This document shows positions 27,101 to 35,945 of a stretch of 60,000 nt of DNA, piece after piece. This stretch comes from Apostichopus japonicus (lineage: Eukaryota > Echinodermata > Holothuroidea > Aspidochirotida > Stichopodidae). The position numbers and the translations under genes are program-made. The notes below the pieces were generated by a model. That model was not told the DNA's origin. It searched no databases and saw only the letters and a program-made list of their open reading frames with translations. Within the stretch, counting starts at the first letter, position 1; each line of letters starts with the position of its first letter. The stretch is taken from positions 32,460,501 to 32,520,500 of the forward strand of contig NC_092568.1 of NCBI RefSeq assembly GCF_037975245.1, in the 5' to 3' direction.

Positions 27101-30100
27101 GGTCATCTTTAAAATGTTTCCCAACTTTTAATTCATCTTAATTACTCCAAAACAGTTATAAACTATTGACAGTTTGTAAACATGAAATGTCAGGGAGAGT
27201 GGAACGCACTGGTATAAATACATGGTTTATATTTGAGCTAACTAAGCATGGCATAACGTAAACAGAGCCGTCTGCTCCACGGTTGAAACTTGAAAGGGCG
27301 AACCGTCAAAACGGGAGTAATGATTCAAAGTTAGTGTATGGATTGATTACAAACACATCTACTGTAAATGTAAACTGTCTTACTTAGTTCAAGGTAGCTG
27401 CTGTTGTTGAGGAATTCGTCATTTGTGTATATTATTGTAACGTTACTCGTACGGTATCCTTTGATACCTGGTTAAAATAAGTGGAAATTATTTATTTTGA
27501 TATAATATGAAGAAAAATTAAATGAAAGTAAATAAATTATCAGAGTGGAAACAGTAGGCCAGTGTAGCACATTTGTTGTAAAGTGGCAAAGTCTTTGAAC
27601 CACAGGCTAAGGAGGAACAACATAATAAAAATTTAACATAGAAATCAAGTGTTTTGAAGGAGTAAGGGTATGCAAATGAATTACTGCCACTTTGTACTTG
27701 AAACAGCTGTTCCTAATTTAGCTATTAACATCAACTTTAATAGTAAGAGTAAAAATACCATATATGGTTAACACCAGAAGAAATTATTTACTTTTCAAAC
27801 GAACCAAAATTATTCAAGCAAAACGCTAAATCACCTTGGACAAAGAAGATTACTAGATAGTAGATAAACCTAGTCTAATTTTGCATATTCATATTGGGGC
27901 TGAAGCATAATATTACCATCAAGTGTTGTAGACAAACTTAGTTACTTGTTAAATTTTTTGGTTGAGAAGAATAAATTCATAGTGGATAGTGTGTACAGAA
28001 TAACTCACTGATCACTTACAGAAGTTGTGGGTTTCTGGTGGGCAAGGACTAGACTTGCAGCGTTAAACATTTTCTGTTGAAAAAAACCAAGCAGGTTTAT
28101 CGATTATGTGGGGCATCGCATACTCATAACAATATTTTAATCATTGCTATTTTTGAAAAAACATATTTGTAACATACCCAGAAACTACCTGGTTTTGGTA
28201 TTTACAAGCGACGATACTTACTGTATACATCTGTCTGGACTCTAGTCACTCTACTAAATATTGTTGTTAATTAATACATTGATGTGATGTTTAAGCAGCT
28301 GTTCATTCTAGCTAAATATTGTCAGTTTTCCATTGTCTTCTCTCACAAAATATTCTTGTTTTCTTTTTTCAACCATTATATTTAAATCTTTACGTTACCT
28401 AAATATAGCTTTTAGAACAAGGTTGTTTGGAGATGGAAATGGTTAATTGTTGAGCAAGGTAATTGTTTGTTTGTTCAGGCTACACCCATCCTTGATAGAG
28501 CATGTATGAGAGTGTTAACCTTCACTGATTTGTGGAGAGTCTGTGGCTCTGTACAAGTGATAACTCGCTCCGGTATTAAGTGCAATAAATTGAGCAACAT
28601 ACTCTACAGGTAGGAAGAGACATTATTACTGCATCGAGAATAAAACTAATTGTATGTTGCCAACTTGCCAGTAGAAATATTAATATGGGGAGCCAACATC
28701 TCACTAGATTGAGCAATGTGCAGGTTTGATACTAGTGTACTGAAGTTCTAAGCCCTTAAGCTATATACAGTGATAATGGCCTGTGTATGTGTGGTGTGTG
28801 TATGTGTTTGTTTGTGATGCCTAGCTTGTAAACATGATATCTCAAGAAGGGTACAACTCTATTGAAAGGAAGAACAGTTTTGTTTTTGGTGGAGGTCAAA
28901 GGTCATTTGGGGTCACCAGAGGTCAACGTAAAAACCTTGTAAACATAATATCTTGAGAAGGATAACTCTAACTTCACACCTTGTATATGGATGCCTTATA
29001 TTGAGAGGAAGTTTTGATGGAGGTCAAAGGTATTCTGAGGTCAACAGAGGTTAGATATGTCAAGTTAGAAAGCATGGATACTTTTCATACTTTGCAAGTG
29101 GATGCATTATATTGAATACAGTAGATTAATTCAATTGTTTCAGGTGGAGGTCAAAGGTCATCTAGGTTGCCAGTGGTCAAACTATGAAAACCATTTAAGC
29201 ATGATATCTCATGGTAGAAATTATGGATGTTTAATTATACATGGTATATGGATTTTCCATATTGAGTACAAGAATCCTGTGGTTGTTGGTGTAGGTCAAA
29301 TGCCATTTGAGGTCATCAGAGGTCAAACTCTGAAAACCTTTAAACATTATATCTCAAGATAGGAATCATGGATACTTCTCAGTTTGGTGTATGGGATGCA
29401 TCACATTGAGTACAACAGTACCCTGTATTGTTTATGGTGGAGGTGTGTATCGCCATATACAGTTGACTGACCTGCATTTATCATGCCAATAGTGTAATTG
29501 AACATCCAAATCACTAGTGGTTGAGGACATTTATATTATTAGAGCTACAGTATTTCTGGTGAACAAGTAGAAGTCTAGTGTTATGAAGTCATTTAAACCC
29601 CAATGCATTTTGGCATTCTGGAATCTCCATTATTTTCTTTGATTTTTTTTTTTTTTTTTGTGTGTTGAGAGGAATGAAATCATTTGTGTAGACCTAACAC
29701 TATGATATAATCAACCTTTTTTGTGCTTTTCATTTCATCACAACTGTTTTAAAAGAAATTGAAGAAAAAATATTAAAAACCAAAATCTTTGCATTCTTAC
29801 TGGCCCTAAACTCAAATATCATCAATTGTTGTAGCTTCATTTTGTCTGGATTGACTTATATACTGTCATATTTCTGTATAAACTACTATACAAAAGAATT
29901 GTTAGTGGCTTGTTTGTCATTGAAGGTGACATACATGCGTTTACATGTGAATGTGATTAAAAGTTCAATTCTATCTTGGAATATCTCCTTTGAAATCAGT
30001 TTTATCAGCTAAAGAGAGGAGGAAGTTGGCAGTCCTGTTAGAATACAATGTCTAATTACAGAAGTGATGATCATGTAAGAGTGGAGAGATGGTGTCACAT

Positions 30101-33100
30101 ATATGCGAATTGACCAAAAAATTCCACCCCTCATAAATATTTATATTCAAGTCTGCACTGTATAGAGCCTCTTTATCCTTGCTTTTATTTATTTTTCGTC
30201 TACCTTGAACAAAGTCCATGAACTTCAGATTGCCTAGCGTAGCGAAAGCATTTCCTTCGCTCCTCACTTACCTGCGTCCTAACAACCTCTGTACTCTTGC
30301 TCTAAGTCAACCATGTCTAGAGTGAACTGGTAACATGGAGACAAATGACAAATGGAGTCAAGAGGTGACTAATGAGCACCATGACAGTGGCATGACAAGG
30401 AATATTTTATAAATGTGTTGGTCATACATAAAGGAAGGGTTTCAAAAGGAAGTAACTTGTAAAACCATTGTGAAAACCTGGCTCTGAAATAGAAGGTTGC
30501 TGTACAATACCAGGAACTAAAAATATTCACTATTCTTCCATTATATTAATGGTTTAATGGTACAACAAGAAATGTGAAAGGTAAAACTGATCTCCTTGAT
30601 TTTACAAGACAGTAAATGATTAAAGTATTAAAGACAGATCTGAAAGTGGTTCATCTTAACTTGCGCAGGATTGTTTCAGAGGCTGTCATTAATTTTAATG
30701 TGCGACAGCTGATTCGAAACACCATTGCCATCCTATGTTACTTTGCAATACAATTTTGCAATTAACTTCTTTGAGAAATGACCCTTTGATCAAGGCATGT
30801 ACAGTTGCATCCTCTGGTTAATTATTGGATGGATCCATGGTCAAAGTGTCTCGTGAAATACACAGGTCATGAAGTCAGCTCGGCAAACGCAAACATGAAC
30901 AGAATAAAAAAAAGACCCAACATGTTATCTCTGATAACATGCTGTATTAAATTTAATCTTTGCTGCCTGCTGTTGACATGAAGCTAACAGATTTATTATA
31001 CCTGTAAGCTATAACACACACAAAAAAAATGATTGTCGTCTATGATTTTGAACCCAAGGAGCTGATGTGACTTATCAGGTTTGAAGGAGCTTTCTACCTG
31101 TCATTTTTCTTTCTTTTTTTAACATGCCATCGGTGTTAGAAATGTAAATTATGTGTCCTCCTGCCAGGTAAACACATATTGAAGTCAAGCTATATTGGTA
31201 GTTTGTTATGTTTATGTCATAACAGATCGGTTTATATTGTTAGCTAAGTCTGTTACTTTTTAAGCAAAAAAAACCCTTCAGTCTGAAGTTGCATAAAAAG
31301 GACTGTTACATTTTGGCGGCGGATGTGTCGTACCTATAGGCCTAGTCTAGCAGCCTACTACCACATAAACCACATGGTTGTAGTTCCATGACATTAACGT
31401 CAATAGGACAAACAAGAGACTAACTCTCATAAGATTCAGATAAGATGTTCATTTTAAGTTGGAACTCATTGTGTTTATGACGGTAGAACGTTTTGTGGTC
31501 TTGAGATCACCTTAGAATATAAAAAGCGTAGATAGTTTAATGATCAGGTCTAGACTGAAATCTTCCCGTAACAAATTATATTTTGACGAAGAATCTCCCC
31601 TTACACAGTGAACTTATTGCCTGACCAAATATCAGATGCTGAAGAAACATTAATTATTCAACTGTATATATCTTCTTAATAGTTAGTCATGTACTGAAGA
31701 TGGAAGTTTTAGTGAAGTATAGTGACTCTCCTTGTTTAACCAACTGGTTTTTTTCCTATTAGTGTGCAATGGTTGGTGGTTTACAGGTATTATTATCCAT
31801 CTAATGGTAATAACAGCTGTCAAAACATGACATGAAGCTCCCGATTATTTGATTTGGCGGTGTACTGATAGTGGTTCAATCAAATGGCAAAGGTGGTAGG
31901 ATGATAATTCACTGCAACTCACGATCAAAACTCCTCATGCAAAGCTCGGAGAAAGCTCGGGCGTCCAGATACAACTATAGATGGATTTCTTTCGAGCAGC
32001 TTTTGAGGCTGACTTGGACAAAGTGATGATAAAATTTGGTTTATATGCTAACTTGAGAACTTGTACTCGTAGGTAAAGCCTGTGTACTCTTGTGGTACTC
32101 ATGTCAACCAAACTTTGACCTTTGTACTCGTACTCCAGCTGTTTAATTTGTACCACATTCAAGAGTGTTACAGCAGAGGAGAAGTTAAGCTTGCTGTCTT
32201 CAGTGGAGCAATAATTAGAAAGAGACTGGAGATCACTCATAAAAGATTCCATCATGAATATATTAATATTACTTTGGTCTCTCTGTGAGTGCTTCGGTTA
32301 GTTTGTCATCACTGGACAAACTGGACATACTGTTAGTGCAATACTTATATCAATTTGTTTATTTTGGGTGTCAAGATAGCTTTCTTTGTCACTGATCCAA
32401 AGATTTGAGACGTGTACCTCTATCTTAAATCAAATAAGACAGAGACTGGAAATATAAATAGGTGAAGTCTTGTAAATGCAACCATGGACATGACAATACA
32501 TTTTGTGGGACACCAGTTAGGAGCCGTCCAACCATTGTAACCGCAAAGAGATGTTTTAGTTAGATCTGAATTCCGAATTGCCTGTAAAAAAAAAAAGAAG
32601 AAGAAATTGTCAAATAGTTAATTCAACCAGCGCAAAACCTATTCTAGTTTTAACTTCCCTTTCCCCCCCCCCCCCCAGCCCATTGGTTGATCAATGATGG
32701 AGGGCAGTATTTCCGTACTGGCTGCAAAAAAACAGTTTAGTGAGAATGATAAGAAGATAAGTAGGAGAGTGCATGAGAACACACTGGTCAGTACATGATT
32801 ACTTATGAATGACGATACTTACCTGTCTCCTACCACACTAACACACTTTCCTAGTCTACCAAGGTGCTAATGGTGTAACTGGTGTAATTTTAGAACTGCG
32901 CCCCCAGTGACCTCTCCTACAGGTCACCGCACACTATCTCTTCCTTCCGGTTTTACCATTCTCAGGGAGTTTTGGGGTATCTCTTGTAAATATTACCAAA
33001 CCAAGAGAGAGCTATTTATAAGAAGGTACCCACTGTCTCATTAATATGCGTCTTCCCACTATGGCAATGCCGATATACTCATAACTGTATAATTAAATGC

Positions 33101-33381
33101 CTGGTACTGTCAGCCAATAAACTCTGTTTGTCCTTGCAATCTTCATCAGTGCTGTCTCTAACTCAGGATAAATGTTAAAACCTTCATCTTTTCAGAAATA
33201 TTGGCTGGGAGGTCACTACGATCAGAATGGGAGACCCGTCACAACATTTGACACACTGAAGAGGGTACTTGGAACAGATTTCATCCTTATCGAGGAGAAA
33301 AATATGAGGTTTTTCATCCGTGAAACAGCTCGTAAAAACCAGTGGGTGGTCACACAGGCAACGATTTGGAGGCGGAGATGA
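14947..33381 (+). CDS. ovoA: OvoA C-terminal methyltransferase (ovothiol biosynthesis), partial gene
   Basis: Three exons, 14,947-15,162, 25,122-25,328 and 33,196-33,381, join in phase 0 to give 202 codons and a TGA stop. OvoA makes 5-histidylcysteine sulfoxide with an iron-dependent N-terminal module. Its C-terminal SAM-dependent methyltransferase N-methylates 5-thiohistidine to ovothiol A. Only the methyltransferase is visible: SAM-binding motif FDVGCGLGRTTFELA, then GDACDL, VVAANLLCRLPNPYKFLERL and the family C-terminal signature IRETARKNQW...TIWRRR. The TPKKYWLGG junction across the second intron matches the family's usual sequence there. Roughly 40 residues that normally precede the SAM motif are missing and must lie in an exon further 5'. 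The first exon has a good acceptor (TTCTTTATCAG), so the ATG at 14,908 is probably intronic. A separate stand-alone methyltransferase gene is the alternative. Introns of about 10.0 and 7.9 kb are much longer than those of the neighbouring gene. Confidence 0.88.
16290..16830 (+). repeat. Cluster of three dispersed-repeat copies carrying GACAGGTAAG
   Basis: Three adjacent copies at about 16,290-16,370, 16,560-16,690 and 16,745-16,830 share a GTAGA/GGAGACAGGTAAG-like box followed about 20-30 bases later by CTCCTAAATACCCAAACCAGTAAG or a variant. Copies diverge, and one reads GAGACGGGTAAAC. Confidence 0.7.
19295..19425 (+). repeat. Dispersed-repeat copy
   Basis: Has GGGGGGCACAGTGCTAAAATG, TTACCAACTTTTGTAAGCTA, GGTAGATTTGG and ATATCCAAACCAGTAACTTT. 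The upstream half matches the copy at 22,990-23,100. Confidence 0.65.
20340..20500 (-). repeat. Dispersed-repeat copy, reverse orientation
   Basis: Reads CTCCCTTACCTGTCTCCTAC, CACTAACGCACTTTCCTAGT and CGCTATCCCTTCCTTCC. The same string order recurs at 32,815-32,970, which is also reversed. The minus-strand open frame starting at 20,643 runs into this repeat and is not supported as a gene. Confidence 0.7.
22975..23145 (+). repeat. Dispersed-repeat copy (long form)
   Basis: Starts with GGTAGATTTGGAAGGAAGAG, continues through GGGGGCGCAGTG, TTACCAACTGTTGTAGGCTA and GGTAGATT, then ATAGAGACAGGAAAGC. It is the longest well-preserved + copy and overlaps in content with 19,295-19,425 and 20,340-20,500 (reversed). 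Confidence 0.65.
23545..23873 (-). repeat. tRNA-derived SINE
   Basis: On the minus strand the element begins GAGCGTGGTGGCCAATTGG, giving an RNA polymerase III A box (TGGCCAATTGG), and 40-odd bases later GGTTCGATTC, a clean B box. The body includes CCTTGGGCAAGATGCTTTA, and the 3' part has AAAGCGCTTTGAGACC and GGAAAGCGTTATATAAA, which resembles an L2/CR1-type LINE tail that such SINEs borrow. It ends in an AT-rich ATATTATTA tract. Confidence 0.75.
25122..25328 (+). CDS. ovoA: OvoA methyltransferase exon b
   Basis: Sixty-nine codons, phase 0 at both ends, acceptor after a long CTT-rich tract (TTCTTGGTAG), donor AAG|GTGAGT. It encodes the middle of the fold: FVQGDACDLSLDFGQF, VVAANLLCRLPNPYKFLERL, and ASGGLLVLTTPCTWLTQFTPK. 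The NLLCRLP and P.TWL..FTPK blocks are specific to the 5-thiohistidine methyltransferase family rather than generic methyltransferases. Confidence 0.9.
25690..25800 (+). repeat. Interspersed repeat ending in TCCTGCTTGCAGGA and (CATA)n
   Basis: GTTGATAAGCCAATGATGGC, then TTCCTGCTTGCAGGAGGATC and a CATACATACATA run. A second copy lies at about 59,918-60,000, so this is a family, not chance. It includes the palindrome TCCTGCTTGCAGGA. Confidence 0.7.
28479..28613 (+). other. Candidate alternative terminal exon in OvoA intron
   Basis: An acceptor (TTTGTTTGTTCAG) is followed by 131 bases open in the frame that would continue exon b. The frame then reaches TAG at 28,611-28,613, and AATAAA follows at 28,639. 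A donor-like CAG|GTAGGA sits at 28,609/28,610, but using it would break the frame into the final exon. Spliced this way, the protein would lose the IRETARK...TIWRRR end. The 44 residues match nothing I recognise. Confidence 0.3.
28840..29400 (+). repeat. Degenerate tandem repeat rich in AGGTCA half-sites
   Basis: Four or five diverged units of about 120-130 bp, each with AAACATGATATCTCAAGA and GGAGGTCAAAGGTCAT or variants. Perfect direct repeats AGGTCA-A-AGGTCA occur at 28,893-28,905 and 29,148-29,160. The unit structure suggests a repeat-derived array rather than a selected enhancer. Confidence 0.75.
32815..32970 (-). repeat. Dispersed-repeat copy, reverse orientation
   Basis: CTTACCTGTCTCCTACCACA, CTTTCCTAGTCTACCAAGG, CCCCCAGTGACC and CACACTATCTCTTCCTTCCG follow the same order as at 20,340-20,500. 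Confidence 0.7.
33196..33381 (+). CDS. ovoA: OvoA methyltransferase terminal exon
   Basis: Sixty-one codons plus TGA, acceptor ATCTTTTCAG. It encodes KYWLGGHYDQNGRPVTTFDT, an EEKNMRFFIRETARKNQW block and the C-terminal TIWRRR, the usual end of OvoA proteins. The overlapping minus-strand open frame at 33,184-33,423 is a shadow. Confidence 0.9.
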   Translation, partial: KYWLGGHYDQNGRPVTTFDTLKRVLGTDFILIEEKNMRFFIRETARKNQWVVTQATIWRRR

Positions 33382-33685
33382 ATGCCGTGTCTGGACGAAT
33401 TTCAGAGAATCACTATGGACCAAGAAAACCGGTGTTTATAGTGATCTTTCTAACATATGTCTTCTGTTTTTTTATAGTTTACTAAAAAAGCTTTCCGGTA
33501 AAAAGAATGTCACCTAGATGAAAAAGAAACTGAAAAAAGTGAAATTATATAAAGATAGAACAAATATGACGAATGATTTAATAGAAACAACATTTTACTA
33601 TTTGAGGAAAAAGCAATTTTTTTTTTTTTGGGCCAGGCAACGTTTGAGGTAAACCTCAAGTTTTTCTAATATATTTTTCTTGTGG

Positions 33686-33691
33686 AATAAA
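33686..33691 (+). promoter_or_regulatory. Possible OvoA polyadenylation signal
   Basis: AATAAA about 300 bases after the stop codon. It is plausible by position only; other AT-rich hexamers are nearby. Confidence 0.3.
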
Positions 33692-35579
33692 CTTGTCAAG
33701 AAAGTCAAGCATTTGAAGGTTATGTATTGGCTTAAGTTTTAACCACAATAGGGAGCGACAAATAGAATTTATAGATGTGAATGACCCGTAATAATAGAAG
33801 CTTGCTGATTTGGGTAAATATTCAGATTATTGGGAAAGTTTTACATAGGGGAGGATAAACATGATGGGAGGGTGTGGGGGGGGTGGTTGTTTTAAGTTTA
33901 AGTTGGGCTGCTTGTGGTTTGTCTAGAAGAGGAATCTAGAGACATTATCACTGTCATCAATTTATCAGACTAGAGAAACAAATATATATGTTATCAAATG
34001 CATCAGCCAAACAAAAAAATCTTTTTGCAAACAATTGCTGTTTAATTATTGTACATTAACCTTTCTCAATTATGCATTCCTTAATAAGTTATATCATATA
34101 ACAACTAGAAGAAGTTCCATGGATTTCAGTGAGAGTAATGTTATTCATCAGTATGGTGATGCTTGTATTAAGCATCTTGGATTTCCTGACAGGTTTTTTA
34201 AAAGATATCACCACTGACCTAGATAAAAAGGGTGTTCCCAAAACATGGAACTCCCTTATCTGCCACATTGTGGTCTGCTTTAGACCAAATTTGAATGAAA
34301 TTTACAGTCAGGAATAACATCCCTCCCCCTCCCTAAAATTATAATTCTTTTAGAGTTGTCATGGGTGCAGTTATGATTTTGCAAAAATATTAATTTTTAA
34401 TGGTTCTGGATGTCATCAGAGCCAAGAATATTGATCAAACTTCTTATGATATTTTTTTGGCAATTTGATAAATATTTTGCAATTGTGGCATTAATTTTGC
34501 AAGAGTAGTTGAAGAGAATTTGTAGTGTTAACTAAAACAAGAGGGCTTCACTAATAATTTTTAGCAAAGTCAGCAAAACGTGTTTTCCGTTTATGTACAA
34601 ACTTGTGATGTTTAACAGCGATAATACCACAACAACCACACACAGACTATTTCCACAGAGCCGTGAATGTACATACATATTATGGATGTAATTTAAAACT
34701 CTTATGGTGTTATTTATCTTGTAAATCTTCAAAAATGCAGCAGCAGAAGCAATTGTGTTGAACCACTTTTGTCCAGTTTTGCTGGTATTTTCATCTGGGT
34801 CTTATTCTTTTTGGTTACTATTTCAGAAACAGCTCACTCTCTCTGTTGAAATTGATGTCCATAAACTTGACCTCAGCAGCTGTAACAATGATTAACATGT
34901 TTATGAATTTAATTGAATGAATTTAATTTATTAGTAATTATGCTGTATACAGATTATTGCTTTACCAGACTTGTAAGGCAATAGAGTATCCAGCATGATG
35001 AACCTGTCGTCAGTTGTTATAGTGCATTGAACGGTCACAGAAAGTGGTGTTCGGTGCACACACATAGACCTGTATTAAGGTATTGTCATGGAAGATTAAC
35101 ATTAGTCAGACTTACTGGTACTTCATATCTTTATTAAGTGTAGGATAGAAAAATACTGTTTGCCGAACTAGACAGTCTAAAACTCAAGTTTGAAAACTGC
35201 TATCTTTTCATTACATTTGAAGTTTTATTTTTTTATTATTTTGTTTTTTTAAATGTTCGTAAGAAATACTGAGTAACCATGGTAGCTTCTAAATGTTAAT
35301 TCATTTTTTGTTTGTTTTATGCAGTATGCACTAGTCATATTTGCATATTTTCTGTGGTTATTTTCCAGTGAATTTTCCTCCTTACTATAAAATAGTTCAT
35401 CAATGTAATCATGAATTTTCATTCAATCACTTGGTTGGACTTCATTAGTGAACTGAGTTGTGCCATGTTACGTACAATATTGTGAAGTATTTCATCTCCC
35501 TGAAAATAGTTGCATAACTGATAGAAACAAACAACATGTTTAGTGCTAACTGTTACATACCCAAAAAGGTTAGCTTTGT

Positions 35580-35945
35580 GGTACATAACTGTGTGGAAAT
35601 GTTGTATGCCTATGTAAAGTAATGTATGTTTATGTAAAATATTGCTGTTTGCCTACGTAAAGTAATGTTGTATACCTACGTAAAGTAAGTTGTATGCCTA
35701 CGCAAAGTAATGTATGTCTACGTAAAGTAATGTATGCTTACGTAAGGTAATGTATGCTTACGTAAGGTAATGTTGTATGCTTACGTAAGGTAATGTTGTA
35801 TGCCTACGTAAAGTATTTTTGTATGCCTACGTAAAGTATTGCTGTATGCTTACGTAAAGTAATGTTGTATGCCTATGTTAGGTTATGTTGTATGCTTACG
35901 TAAAGTATTGTTGTATGCCTTCGTAAAGTAACGTTGTATGCCGTT
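35580..35945. repeat. 20-23-bp minisatellite containing TACGTA
   Basis: About 16 irregular units of the form ATGTTGTATGCCTACGTAAAGT, some lacking the GTT. Five units contain the exact palindrome TTACGTAA (for example 35,738-35,745, 35,758-35,765 and 35,781-35,788). Confidence 0.9.

Larger units (their letters stand above)
25329..33195 (+). other. OvoA intron (about 7.9 kb)
   Basis: Contains a candidate alternative last exon at 28,479-28,613, the AGGTCA-rich repeats at 28,840-29,400, dispersed-repeat copies at 25,364-25,440, 30,255-30,330 and 32,815-32,970, a CCTGCTTGCAGG repeat at 25,690-25,800 and long AT-rich stretches. No further gene is supported. Confidence 0.55.

Noticed and set aside
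31935-32255. 106-residue minus-strand open frame
   Set aside because: No family recognised, inside an OvoA intron, with a competing + frame over the same bases. It may be worth a database search but cannot be supported here.
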